Below, one piece after another: positions 12,207 through 25,072 of a stretch of DNA of 64,000 nucleotides. The notes under the pieces were generated by a model. The model made no database searches. It worked only from the letters and a program-made list of their open reading frames with translations, and was not told where the DNA came from. The stretch comes from Craterostigma plantagineum (Eukaryota; Streptophyta; Magnoliopsida; Lamiales; Linderniaceae), in the NCBI GenBank assembly GCA_027422505.1, contig JAPQWV010000332.1, forward strand, positions 1 to 64,000. Direction: 5' to 3'. Both the position numbers and the translations under genes were made by a program. Numbering within the stretch: the first letter of the stretch is position 1; every line of letters begins with the position of its first letter.

Positions 12207-12605
12207 ATTCTCCCCCATTTTCAACATCAGCGTCTCCTTCACCAAACAAAGCACTTCGTCGAGCGAGTCCAATAATGAGAGCAACCCGTTCCATGAACGT
12301 TCATTGGCCTTCCGTGTACCAGCTACACATAATTCGAATCAAGAATCTGGTCCTACCCCACTTGATTCATTTCACGGCCAATCCTATGTGCAGATGCCGA
12401 ACCGTCTCTACCGTCTATTCTGAAGAGGGAGTTCGATGCAGACCCTTCGCCAACAAGATTTCTCTTCTTACCATCGTCTGTCTTTCTGCCACGGCGCGAT
12501 TCCTTGAACCCATCGAAGTCAGAGTATTATATGTCATACTCCCTCCGACGATACAAACCACCACGCTCTTCTCCTGTCGGTAGGACCTTTCCGCCACGTG
12601 TGATT

Positions 12606-13490
12606 TTACAGACTCCTCCTGCTATGAAACTCCCAAAGCCATTGGAATCTAACTGGCTCAAGGATATTAAATTTCTGTGCAAATTTGGGACAAAAGATTA
12701 CACCACCCAAAGTGCATCGCTTCGTCAACCATTTTGATTTCCCCGTTCCAACACCTCGTACATCACGATGATATCCACCAGCCAAGGAGACCGAACCCCT
12801 GCGTATTTCTCGGAACGTATCAAAATATTTTCTCTCGAAGCAAACATGGTACTTCGACCCCAAATCTACTATCCATTTATCCTGAGAACGAGCGTTATCA
12901 TTGGAGATTGTGAGAACGTCTCCAAGATAATCTTTTGCTACCATCGTTGTGGAATTATTCTCGCCATTCATGTCTTTCCTCCAAGTCGGACAGGTCCTCT
13001 TGATGTGTCCCGGCTCACCACACTTGTAGCATACGATGTCCTTCCCCCATTTTTTGATTTGGACCTGCTGTAACCTTCAAATTCCCTGGCGTGGAACCTT
13101 CCTCTTTGATTCTCCCCGCGTATAGTCACCGTTGAATTTTGGCTATCCCCGTAATTTGATCGTCTCCTCTTTTCATGCGCCAAGAGTGTTGATTGCACAT
13201 CCACCATCTTCACTGTCGTCTTTCCGTGCAAGATGGTTGTGACCAAATTATCATAAGAATCAAAAGCGAGGTAAGAAGTAAAATGGTCTTATCTTCTTCC
13301 TCTAACTTTACATGCTTATATGATCCATAGAATTTCCACATTTCTCCATCTTCTGCCGATACAACTCCCGCTTCAGATCTAACTTTGTGGCTCGGTTTTT
13401 TCTGAGATGCAGCTCCTCTAACTTCGCCCACAACTCTGGTTTAGAATCCTCATTTACAATATTATTAATAATGGTTTTCGTAATGTACAA
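12606..13490 (-). pseudogene. Gag and truncated protease region of copy B
   Basis: In broken frames the minus strand gives a copia gag: TKTIINNIVNEDSKPELWAK, LKRELYRQKM and TTILHGKTTVKMVD match the UBN2-type region. A CCHC-like knuckle lies near 13020-13060. A protease-like segment follows (WIVDLGSKYHV, then YFDTFREIRRG), where the active-site triad DSG reads DLG. The sequence fades out after GVGTGKSKW, without pre-integrase or later domains. At least three frameshifts are needed to read it, so it is not functional. Confidence 0.75.
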
Positions 13491-13830
13491 ATGGATTATG
13501 CCGACACACTTGACCCCAAATTCTCTCAGTCTTTTTTCGTCATTTTCTCCGGCTTTGTCGTGTCCCCTTTCAAAGCCTTAGCCAAGTCTTGATGGATAAG
13601 TATATCATTCACTCATCTCTGCCACAGAGTGAAAGTTCTTGTACCATCAAATTGCCACACTTTGTAACTACTTTTCGTCGCCATTATCCTTGCAGAGATT
13701 GAATAGCTTGGCCCGAACTGACTCCCGCGTAATGAAATCTTCTTGATATCTTTTCTGATGTGGAAGATCAGACAAAGCTGCAACCACAGAGCATACTCAG
13801 AATATCAATTGGCTTGGCTATGATACTACT

Positions 13831-14428
<598 letters not shown>

Positions 14429-14433
14429 AAATT

Positions 14434-15669
14434 AAACTCGCATGTTCAAGTAGTCTAATTAGTGCAATATCACGTACTATAATTGCCATCCCATAAAAAC
14501 AATGTCTTAGTACACACGTCGAATTGCAAGTAACGAGCCATCCAAGCCAACAATGTTAAAACTATAATACCTTAAATGCTAAAAAACAATATTGCAAGTT
14601 GTTGGATGAATCATAGTGGAAAGAGACGTATAACCCCAAAAGCACTGCATTATCTACCCTAAGCTATGATTGTTGTTTTTGTCCCATTAGGGTTTAGTGC
14701 ATTGTCCGCCCCAAATGGGAAAATATACGATATAACAAAAAATGTCAAACATGTTATGAATACTACCAAATGATTATCTGAATGTAGCTCATTTAGAATG
14801 GTGGCTAAATAAAATATTGGTAGCTTGGCTCATTAATAAAGAACCGTTGATGTAGTACTTTTACCGAGTAAAAGGTATTCTTTCTAATATTTATAAAAGC
14901 ATAATTAATATAGTAATTAATAATTATGATATATTTACAACAAAACTTAATAATGCATACGAGGGGGACAAAGGTTGAACCTTTGGCGCATTAAGCGGAC
15001 ATGGTTGGCGAGAATTTTCCCAAAGAGATTTTAATGTTTGTGCCCAAAACTAATAATTAGGCATTGGACAAAAAATCAAAGTGGTGCGGGACCCAACGAC
15101 ATGAACCGAGTGGGACCCACTCCGAAAACTTCACAAATGTGGTTCCACTTCCTTGTTTTCGAACTCGCAGGAACAAACCTATAAATAAAAAATCGCAGGC
15201 TTAATTAAGCAGTAGTATTTTGCACTCCGATGTGTGCGACTACATACATTTAAAATATCAATTTATTTTCCAAATTTTAGTAGGCGAAATTGCAATGGTA
15301 AATTTAATTTTATACTATTTTTAAGAATATAAAAAATTATTTTAAAGGATGTAATAATGAATAATGATAAATTTAAAATATGGGTAGACTGTAATTTTTA
15401 TGACTGCACCACACCAATAATTTGGGAGCAGTAGTTACTATAAGCCTCTCTCTTAATAAAATAAAAACATAAAAAGGAACAGTTATTTATTTATATTACA
15501 TCATAAATTCGAACAAGGGAACGCATTTGCTATTAAGTCCATCGCCTCGACTAATTTCGTGGTGGTGGGAAAGTTAGACTCAAACGCCCTACTGTTTGTT
15601 TATTCCGCTATTTTTCTATCGAAGAACTAATTTCTTTTCGACCTTTTTAATATTAAGTTCATTTATATG
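14434..15669. other. Intergenic DNA, nothing recognised
   Basis: AT-rich unique-looking sequence on both strands with no credible frame, splice pattern or terminal repeat. Confidence 0.4.
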
Positions 15670-16318
15670 TGTTGGGATTTGATGACCAAAAACTCAGAAA
15701 TTAACGTTGGGATTCGATCGGGGCGAGATCAGAGCGAAGAATGAATCGAAACCAGCCCGCGGCCGGGATTCGTCGGCACGCGCACGAGCTGTCATGGCCG
15801 GGACTTCGGGCATAGAGTGAAACTCGCTATCTTCACGGCCGTGAAGGATCCCTAAAGCAGTTATGGCGCGAAAGAAGATCGTTTGAATGCGAGAAGGTTT
15901 CCCGGCCGTGAATGCCCGTGTGTTAGGCCGTGAAGGACAGCTGAACGAGAGGATCTTGGCTCACGATATGTTCACGGCCGTGAACGTTGAGTACGAGGCC
16001 GTGAACGTGGTGCTGTTTCTTGATAGCAGTTACAACCGACTTGGTGACGAAGTAGGAACCTTCTAGACTTAATCTCGTCTATATATAGGGTGAATTAGCT
16101 CGAACTTTGTACTGTGAGTTGAGAGAGAAAGTGACAAGCTTGTAATTTCTGTAAATTGTTCGGAATAAAATCGAAGCGTTGATCCGTGGATGTAAACCAA
16201 ATTCGGGGTTCAACCACGTTAAAATTCCCCTGTTTTTCTGTAGTTTTCTTCTTCATTCTTCGAGTCGATACGTACACAAGTCGGCCTTTCAACCCGACAA
16301 CGACCAATCGCTCGAAGC
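15670..16318 (+). repeat. 5' LTR of element G, main part
   Basis: Begins TGTTGGGATT. Holds at least five copies of GGCCGTGAA, two of them inside the palindrome CACGGCCGTG, plus a TATATATA at 16080-16087 that is a plausible LTR TATA box. Interrupted at 16318 by element F. Confidence 0.85.
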
Positions 16319-17713
16319 TGATACGCTCAAATACTAGCAAGTGTACTAGGTCGGACAAGTAATAAAACGAACGAAGTCCGAGTATCGATCCACGAAGACA
16401 GCTTGATTAATTTTAAGCTAATTTTAATTTAAACTAATGGAATTTTTATAGTTTTAATGATTTGATTAAAGGAGATAAAAGACGCAAATAATAAAATAAT
16501 CGCAAATAAAATAGATGAGGATAAAGCAGTTGACGACGACGTGATAAAGACACATGCTCGGCACAAATTACCCCTACGTCTTTATGCAATATAATCTATC
16601 TAATCAACATGAATTATAATCAAGGTAGAATTTCCTAACATGCGTGCTACTCGTTTGTCCCGCAGTAGCAACCCTACGTAAATAGAGAACCAATCAACTA
16701 TATGTATATATAATTGTAGTGCCTATGCATGCATTCGATCTTTATGAAATTTGCCGAGTTTAGACGCTTTGGACGCCTAAATGAAATCGAATTCCATCTC
16801 TGGTCGATTTTACGTAGTGGTATTCAATGTTTTGTTCTAATCAGTCTAATCACTTAGTCCGTCTCATAAACCATCATACGCATGTAGGCCAATTACACGT
16901 ACAAGCTCAAACAAAGAATACATAACTTAATTTATGTGATTAAATAAGATAATAATAGCATTAATACATAGTCATAATCTGGCCTCACACGGCCTCAATC
17001 ACAAAAGAAATTAAGCTAGCATATTATACGAAAACGACAATGAAACGAGAGAACACATTGTCAAAAATGAAATATTAAAAGATAAAGACTCGCCCTTTTT
17101 CGGTGCTCGACTTGTCTCGCTCTTGGCCGTCGATTGTCTTCGCTCGACTCTCTTTCTATTTTATTTTTTCTCGCTGCAGGTCTGCTTCGTATTCTTCAAT
17201 AGTCGCTGTCGTCCTGCTTTATTTTTTTCATTCAGCAGTCGTCCCTTTATTGAGTTCAAGGCCACCGACCTAATGTACCAAATATCCGATTATTACTCCT
17301 CATTTGGATCTTCAAGTTTGAATGGAAACTCCAATCATAGGGCATCAATCATTGTAGATTATTTGACTTCCTCCCTTGCTTAGGCACGTGTATATTTGGC
17401 AACTAGATTTGCTAATGTTTTGTCCTCTCTCGTAAAGAACACAATATCTCACCTTACTTTGACTTAGTCTTCTTTCCACATCATTAGCTCTTCTAAGATG
17501 ATATTTTCGGCTAAAGAATAAATATGGGCAATATTCTTGATAAGCATAGCTTCGATCAAAGAGTCCATAAAACCCGTCTTTTGTCCTTTTTGCTCTGATG
17601 TCTACAAAATACGAAATGCAACCATGAATGCCAGATATAAGCTTATTTGTCTAAATAACGGTAAAAACATGCTTTTACGGGGTATAAAATTAACGTAAAA
17701 TCCTAACTTAGCA
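16319..17713 (-). repeat. 3' LTR of element F
   Basis: 1395 bp. Aligns through its whole length with 21966-23393, with scattered substitutions and small indels, so F is older than the copia element at 2570. Confidence 0.9.
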
Positions 17714-19776
17714 ACAAACCCAAACTAACTTCGATCGTCCTCAATCACAAAAGCGAAATAAAACTAAATCAACTTAGGATTATAAAACATTAATCAATGA
17801 ATTTCTCCTGTTTCACCTTAGAAAACGTAAAATCATATTAAAGTCGAGATATCATCAACTAATGATCGATTTAGTCAAAACACGAGGCATGAAGTCATAT
17901 GTCGCAATCTCATCATAGCATGAAAGGCATTTCTAGAATCGTACTATGCATCAATCCACAACTCTCACAAGGATCGCTTAAGTCGCTCGATGTATTTTCA
18001 AAGGGATACGTATAAAGACGCTCAGTTCAGGACATGGAAAGATACTACTCTAGGCTTGCAAATATATCACATCATAGTCACATAGTAGAAGTCATGCACG
18101 AATCAATGGTCTTTCATCAAAGGTTGTAATGGGGCTCGGTTTCGAAAGGTGTGTCATATAGGAAAGCGAGCTAAAAGTATCAAACGCGTCAATCATCGAA
18201 TCCGCTCTTTTTACCACTTATTTAGTTTTTCTAACGCCGTGTCTATTTTTCACTCGATTCATCCTTTTTCCTGTTCTAACTCTTCTCGCTCGTTTTTTCT
18301 GCCTTTTTTCGCTTTTTTTTTTAACCAGCCCCTCCTATCTTTTTCTTGTACCTCTTATCGAAGGGAGAGGTTTCTAGTCCACTGCAATATTACGATGAGG
18401 GATCTCTATCATAGAACGAGTTCATAACTAACATGCATCGACGATTAGCTCCTGCTTAACCAACAAGCCACTTTTCATGATATCGATGAACTAACACGCT
18501 GATACGGGGTCGTATAGGTTTAATTTGAGGCAATCAGGCTAAATATATGGGCTCCAAATCAACAAATAAGTCAAATAAGGCTCAAAGGGGCTCACTAAGT
18601 GGTAGATATGTAAGGTAGGGAAATATTTAGGCCAATGACTCAGTCCTAATGCCCTTATCATTTTTGCACATAAAAATCCATAATAACCATTGACATGCAT
18701 AACAGAGCAAGTTCGAAAATATTCAGTCCATGCGTGTCACACAAGAATAAACACCGAGCATAATGAGTTGTTCTGAATTTTTCTGAAGACTCAAGAACTC
18801 ACATATATAACTAGGTTTGTGCTTTATGGTACGGAATACTCTCATAAAGCAGTCAATAAAGCCCAATAATGATGTTAATATCACGACAATGCAACAAGTA
18901 GGACTATCACACTCAATTCATCGAATTATATCACGACATGGTAAAATTTCAAAAAGTTTCATCATTGACAGGAGACTCCACAGATGATGTTCAAATCGCA
19001 ACTTTCATCAGTTATACCCACTAAGATAACCAAAATATATCGATACCTAAACATGTAAGCATATTCAATCTAGCATGTGTCACATTCTATCCCAAACTAA
19101 ATAGCACATTGTCCTCAATTTGTAAAATAAAAGCAAAGAGAGAGTTGAAGTGACACTACCCTGAATTTTACGTCGATCAATATAGAAGACTTGGTTTCTC
19201 CAAAGTTAACAAGCAACCTTCGCGAATGGACCACCCCCAAACTAGTTATTGATCCTGCTAGAAAACGTTAGGGGGAACTGTGAGAGCGAATTTTTATTAG
19301 CAAAAAATAAAATAGGACATACAGTAAATATGACTTAAATATAAAATAATAAATATGCATCGATAGGCCTTGGGTTGCCTCCCAAGAAGCGCTGCTTTTA
19401 TTGTCGTTAGCTCGACTCACAAACCGCTTATTTTGGTGGATAATCGATGTTGATTGAGTTTTCTTTCCAAACATCTTGATCGTTGTACACCTTGGGTTCC
19501 CTTTCCCTGGCGATAGGATCTACATGATCGAGTGGGGTTGAGGCTTCTCCTTTCTTTGTCATATGTAGACACCACCTTTTGTGTAGTCTTTTTGACGAAG
19601 ATTCTTCTTCTTTTTCGACGGAACCACCTTCTTGATAGATTTAGAATCACTGCTCGTTTTAGTCCACGGCGTCCACCTATTAAAATTCATCACGGAAGAA
19701 ACTTTGTGGTTAGATTTAGCCGTGTTCCCATTCGGCGGATCTATTCGAGAATTAGCCTTCGTGTTCTGGCGGTTCT

Positions 19777-21610
19777 TCAGCTTGCTGGTGTTCTCTCCAG
19801 ACAAGTTGTACCTGAAAGACTCGGAACACTAAAAAGCACACGAGTCAAAAATATCAATAAACAAGCAAGATTCATCAGTGGGGCATTACATAGATTTATA
19901 AACATCAAATTCAACTTTCTCGTCCCCAATTTGCAAAATAAGTTTACCGTTACCGACATCAATGACAGCTCTCCGACCTTCACCAATACGTCTTCCATTT
20001 TTCCTCGTGGATCGTGATTGATCTATCGGCGAGCTGGAGGATAGTCGACGTGGGTTTCGGCTCACCAAGTCCCAATTTCCAAAATAATGAAAATGGCATC
20101 AAATTAATGCTCGCACCAATCGCATAACACATTATTAAATGTAAGAGACCCAATAGAACAAGGAATAGAGAAACTCCCTCGATCCTTAAGCTTCGGCTAA
20201 AGCTTCTTTTGTAATACCGCTGAACATTCCTCGGTGAGAGATATTGTTCCGTATTCTTCTAACATGTTTCTCTTGAATAGTAGCTCCTTCAGGCATTTGG
20301 TGTACTTTGGCATCTGCAATAAGCCTCAATAAAAGGGATATTAACTTCAATTTTTTAAATATATTAATGAAATGATCAAAATCTTTATGATTCTTCCCTT
20401 TTCGTAAAGCTGTTGGATATGGAGGTCGGATCTTTATTGGCGGGAGTGGGTTGACATTCTTTTCCTCCAAGAGTGAATCTGACTCCTCCTCGACTGTTCT
20501 TCGGCCCGCTTGTTCTTTTCAGGGCCGTGAACCATAGTGTTTGTGGCCGTGAATTCACTCTGATCGGATGTCTCTGTCTCTTTTGCTTATTCCACATCGT
20601 TGGTCTTTTGGAATGCTTTCAAGCTTCTTTCACTTCTTAGTTCAATGGCATTCGCGTACTCTAGAGGGTTCTTTTTGGTGTCGCTCGAAATTGTGTCAGG
20701 CTTGCCCTCAGCCACGGTCTTTTATTGCCGCGTGTATGCCTTTAAAATTTTCCTCAGCTCTGCATTCTAGACCCTGGAATCTTTCCTCCGTTTTGCGGTT
20801 TTGATCGCCTTCAATCGACACCATCTTTTCTAAGCCTACTTCCCAGTCCGCTTTCGGTTGTTGCGGTGGCTTTTCATAGTGCAAGTTTCCATAGGATAGG
20901 TTCGGATGATTCCTCCAACTTGGGTTGTACGTGTTCGAGTAGAAGTTCCCTTGCCTCGACTGGATATGGTTCACTTCCTCGGGTTTATTGGCTTGCATCC
21001 CGTCAAGTCTCCGGCGTATAGCCTCAAATTGTGCCTCCAGTGAGCTACTTATCTCATGTACTCCAGCCGTTTGATGGTCCAGATCTTGCTCAGTATTTCT
21101 TGCAGGGTAGGCCGCAATCCTCTCGATGGCTGCAAGTGCGTTTGCATCATCGAGGTACATAAATTTCGTGTTGCATCCTCCGTCGACAATGCGTTTGTTC
21201 TGCGTGCTAAGTCCCAGAAAAATGTCTGCATTTGAACGCTCAAGTGTATGTTGTGGTTCGGGCATTGCCTGAGAAGGCTCTTGTATAGACTCCATGCATC
21301 GCTCAACGCCTGCCCCCTTCTTGCTTGAAGTTCACAAGCCGCTCCGTATCTCGCTAGTCCTCGAGAGTGGGTAGTACTTGCCCAAGAAACACTCCACCAT
21401 ATGTTCTCAGCTAGTGATGGATGCGTGTGGCAGTGAGAAAAACCATTCAGAAGCTTTATCTGTCAGAGAAAATGGAAAAAATGTCAATTTTATCACTTCT
21501 GTAGAGACTCCGAGTTCCTTAATAGTTTTGCAAATTTGAGTGAATTTCAAAATATGCGAATTTGCGTCCTCATTTGTCAGCCCCTGAAATTGTGCTGAAC
21601 CCGTAACCAT
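19777..21610 (-). pseudogene. Gypsy gag and protease remnant of element F
   Basis: Gag blocks appear in several frames: FQGLTNEDANSHILKFTQIC then FFPFSLTDKASEWFFSLP (21.41-21.58 kb), SNTYNPSWRNHPNLSYGN (about 20.9 kb) and a PPYPTALRKGK region at 20.4 kb. A protease segment follows near 20.1 kb (GASINLMPFSLF, then LGEPKPTSTILQLADRS). These are standard for Athila/Tat-type gypsy elements. Frameshifts and stops break the frame repeatedly. Two GGCCGTGAA motifs inside this region (about 20525 and 20549) match those in the LTR of G. Confidence 0.8.
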
Positions 21611-21787
21611 CTGTATAGTAACAGGTTTGATCTCGAAATGATTATTTGGCCCGACATGAATGACAATTGGATCATTGTCATCGCGAAGTCCCGAAAGTGC
21701 TCGACTTAGTAAAGTGGGTCGTGGAGGAACCTCCTCGGTTTCTTGATTCCATTATTCCTGCGAATGAAAATAACAATCAAAATAAGA

Positions 21788-21789
<2 letters not shown>

Positions 21790-21838
<49 letters not shown>
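21790..21838. repeat. (AAT)n microsatellite
   Basis: About 16 trinucleotide units in the leader of element F, between the primer site and gag. Confidence 0.95.
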
Positions 21839-21841
<3 letters not shown>

Positions 21842-21940
21842 TAATAAACAAGATAAAATAACAAAAAAAATTATAGTAATGAAAATAATAATAAATCTAT
21901 TCTAAAACTAGAAGAAAATCATAAAACTAATAATACCGTT

Positions 21941-21959
21941 GTCCCCGGCAATGGCGCCA
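21941..21959 (-). other. Primer binding site of element F, tRNA-Asp type
   Basis: The minus strand reads TGGCGCCATTGCCGGGGAC, a near match to the complement of the 3' end of plant tRNA-Asp. It lies six bases inside the 5' LTR. Confidence 0.85.
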
Positions 21960-21965
21960 AAAACT

Positions 21966-23393
21966 TGATACGTTCAAATACTAGCAAGTGTACTAGGTCG
22001 TGCAAGTAGTAAAACGGACGAAGTCCGAGTATTGATCCACGAAGACAGCTCGATTAATTCTAAGCTAATTTAATTTAAACTAAATGAATTTTTGTAGTTT
22101 TAATGATTTGATTAAAAGAGATAAAAGACGCAAATAATAAAATAATCGCAAATAAAATAGAGGAGGATAAAGCAATTGATGACGACGTGAGCAAGGCACA
22201 TAGCTCGACACAAATTACTCCTAAATCTTCATGCAATATAATCTATCTAATCAACATGAATTATAGTCAAGGTAGAATTTCCCAACATTCGTGCTACTCG
22301 TTTGTCCCGCAGTAGCAACCCTATGTAAATAGAGAACTAATCAACTATATATCTATATAAATGTAGTTCATATACGTGCATTCGATCTTTATGAAATTTC
22401 CCGAGTTTAGACGCTTTCGACGCCTAAATTATTGGAAACCACACATACGAAACCGAATTCCATCTCTGGTCGATTTTACGTAGTGGTATTCAATGTTTTG
22501 TTCTAATCTGTCTAATCACTTAATCCGTCTCATAAACTAATTAATAATCATATGCATGTAGGCAAATCACGCGTACGCATATGAAGGTCAAGCAAAGAAT
22601 ACATAAATTAATTCATGTGATTAAATAAGATAGTAATAGCATTAATACATAGTCATAATACGGCCTCATACGGCCTCAATCACAAAAGAAATTAAGCTAG
22701 CATATTATACGAAAACGACAATGAAACGAAAGAACACATTATCAAAAACGAAATATTAAAAGATAAAGAACTCGCCCTTTTTCGGTGCTCGACTTGTCTC
22801 GCTCTTGGCCGTCGATTGTCTTCGCTCGACGCTCTTTTATTTTGTTCTTTCTCGCTGCAGGTCTGCTTCGTATTCTTGATGTCGTCCTGCTCTTTTCCTA
22901 TTCAACCGTCGTACCTTTAAATAGAGTTCAAGGCCACCGACCTAATGCACCAAATATCCGATTATTACACATCATATATTTGGATCTTCAAGTTTGAATG
23001 GAAACTCCAATCATAGGGCAGCAATCATTGTAGATTATTTGACTTCTTCCCTTGATTAGGCACGCGTATATATGGCAACTAGATTATCTAATGTTTTGTC
23101 CTCTCTCATAAAGAATCTTCACAATATCTCACCTTACTTTGACTTATTCTTCTTTCCACATCATTAGCTCTTCTAAGATGATATTTTCGGCTAAAGAATA
23201 AATATGGGCAATATTCTTGATAAGCATAGCTTCGATCAAAGACACATAAAACCCGTTTCTTTTTTGTCCTTTTTGCTCCGATATCTACAAAATACGAAAT
23301 GCAACCATGAATGCCTGATATAAGCTTATTCGTCTAAATAACGATAAAAATATGCTTTTAGGGGGTAAATTAATGTAAAATCCTAACTTATCA
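21966..23393 (-). repeat. 5' LTR of element F
   Basis: 1428 bp, TGATACG...CTTATCA. Followed by target duplication GAAGC. Confidence 0.92.
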
Positions 23394-23440
23394 GAAGCCT
23401 TCTCCAAAGGCGAAACCAAAGGCGTCGGAATCCCAACAAG

Positions 23441-23460
23441 TAGTGCGGTGAGCGTGGATC
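23441..23460 (+). other. Candidate primer site of element G
   Basis: TAGTGCGGTGAGCGTGGATC directly follows the 5' LTR end. Element E has TGGTGCGGTGAGCATGGATC at the same place, so the two share a leader that is not the usual initiator-Met site. The donor tRNA cannot be named from the sequence. Confidence 0.5.
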
Positions 23461-23478
23461 AATCACGCGGTGAAGATG

Positions 23479-23985
23479 ATGGCGCAAATTGGGTGCGAAT
23501 TGAAGAAATTCAACGAAGTGGACGATCTTGGGCTGTGGAAGCTCAAGATGAAGGCTGTGCTCATCCGAGAAGGATTGGAGGAAGCCTTGAAGGCAGAGGC
23601 GCACATGATTCCAAACGGTATGAGTACGATTGCGAAGAAGACGATGCAAGCGAAGGCTCAAAGCTTGATAATCTTGAGTCTTGGAGATGGTGATCTTTCA
23701 AAGGTGTTGAAGGAGACCACGCCGGGCGGGATATGGAAGATATTGGATCTTCTTTACACAAGGAAGGCTATGAAGTCAAAGAAACCGCTCCCAAGGATCG
23801 CCTTGAAGCAGCTCAAAACCCTAATCTAGTCAAGAAAGTGCACCTCAGGTCTTTTTGTGCGTGAGATCGAAATGGGTGATAAAGGAGGCTAAGAATTTGA
23901 AGAGGCTATGAAGGAGTCCAAAAAGCCCATAAAGTGTTACCATTGCCACTAAGAAGGCCACATTCGGAGGTTGTGCCCACATTGA
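23479..23985 (+). pseudogene. Copia gag remnant of element G with CCHC knuckle
   Basis: The frame opens with CELKKFNEVDDLGLWKLKMK and AVLIREGLEEAL, the N-terminal gag signature of plant copia elements, and continues with GGIWKILDLLYTRKAMKSK. It ends in a stop at 23827. Farther on, KCYHCH-stop-EGHIRRLCP (23932-23980) is a zinc knuckle with an internal TAA. No protease or polymerase domain follows; 24.0-24.6 kb contains an imperfect duplication of CGCTGCTGAGAATCTTCAAC (about 24120 and 24177). Confidence 0.8.
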
Positions 23986-24740
23986 AGACAAACGTAGCAG
24001 CTCGAAGGTGAAGACCTTTTTGGAGCTGAGGATTGTGATGATGGTGGCTTGGCAAAGGTGTCGATTGGGTCCAATATCGATTACCTCAATAAGGCGTGAA
24101 GGTGTGAATGCAGGTCGAAACGCTGCTGAGAATCTTCAACTTGAGGTGGAGAACAGTGCGAAGGAAGCTTCGATAACGCTGCTGAGAATCTTCAACTCGA
24201 GTGATAGCAAGGATAGCTTGAGGTGGAAGGGATTGTTGAGGGAAGAATCGAAGGCCACAAAAGCACAGGCCAGGGAATCGAAAGAGAGGTTTCAAAAGAT
24301 TCAATTGATTAGCTTTGAATGGTTCGAGCATGGGAGCCACGAAGCTAGGTTTACGATGGGCCAAACCGGGCGAGATACGGTTGTTAAGAAGATATGTGTT
24401 TTCCTTCTTGGTTTATCAAATTCTTTGATGAGGTGCTCGAAGGCCCTGCTATGAGAGCGGGACCGGCAAAGGTCGAGCTAAGGAGCGAAGGTTCACGGTT
24501 TGAGGTGCAATTTATGGGTCGACGTGAGAAGTCAAAGAGAACTATCGTTGGCCTTGATTAATGAAGAGCGCTTGGAATTGAAGTGGGGAGTTCTTGGTTC
24601 GTATAGCATCCCGTCCCATACCGGGACCCACTTGTAGCATCCGTCCCTACTGGGACTTGTGGGTTGGGCCCACCAAACTCCGATTGATTTGGCCCCACTG
24701 TATCACCACTTAACCTTCCAGCGCTTTGTCCTCACTCATA

Positions 24741-24862
24741 CGCACCCTGGGCAGACTTCTCAGGGGGGTCACCCATCCCAAGATTGCCCCAAGTGAAGCA
24801 CGCGTAACTTCGAAGTTTCTACAGATGGACTCCCGAAAAGGTAGGTCGACCTTGGTGATATG
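24741..24862 (-). repeat. 5S rRNA-like segment with polymerase III promoter boxes
   Basis: On the minus strand the order and spacing of plant 5S rRNA is visible: GTTACGCGTGCTT (box A region), TCTTGGGATGG (intermediate element) and GGGTGACC followed by CTGAGAAGTC (box C). The 5' third is diverged and termini differ, so it is not an rRNA gene. Such 5S-derived pieces are known in the LTRs of Cassandra-type small retrotransposons and in some SINEs. Just to the left, 24604-24655 holds an imperfect tandem copy of TAGCATCCCGTCCC. It sits between the gag remnant and 3' LTR of G. Confidence 0.7.
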
Positions 24863-25072
24863 AGGAGTACTATCAATTCTCTTATACGATTCTTAGCATG
24901 ACACGCCCATACGTTTCCAGTCTTAGGATCCCTTCTCATTCGGGTGTCGGATCGATTCGTTCATGTACCCCTTCACCTAGGAGCCTGCCAGGAGCCGCTC
25001 CTTGTCCGCGCACCTCTCTGTCACCGATGATCACTCCCCGCCCTCATCGGCGTCACAGTTCAAGGTGGAGAT

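Larger units (their letters stand above)
16319..23393 (-). mobile_element. Ty3/gypsy element F (Athila/Tat-type gag), pol deleted
   Basis: 7075 bp with 1.4-kb LTRs that begin TGATA and end TATCA (TAGCA at the left copy). A perfect 5-bp target duplication GAAGC (16314-16318 and 23394-23398) proves insertion into the LTR of G. Beside the right LTR the minus strand carries a primer site matching tRNA-Asp (21941-21959), typical of Athila/Tat gypsy elements. The interior codes for gag and a protease-like segment on the minus strand; reverse transcriptase and integrase are absent. The 17.7-19.5 kb part is non-coding and contains GGTTGCCTCCCAAGAAGCGC near 19373, a phrase frequent near the 3' end of such elements. 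It is non-autonomous. Confidence 0.9.

Noticed and set aside
24741..24862. Functional 5S rRNA gene
   Set aside because: The 5' third and both ends are diverged, box A is altered, and it is single and inside a retroelement.
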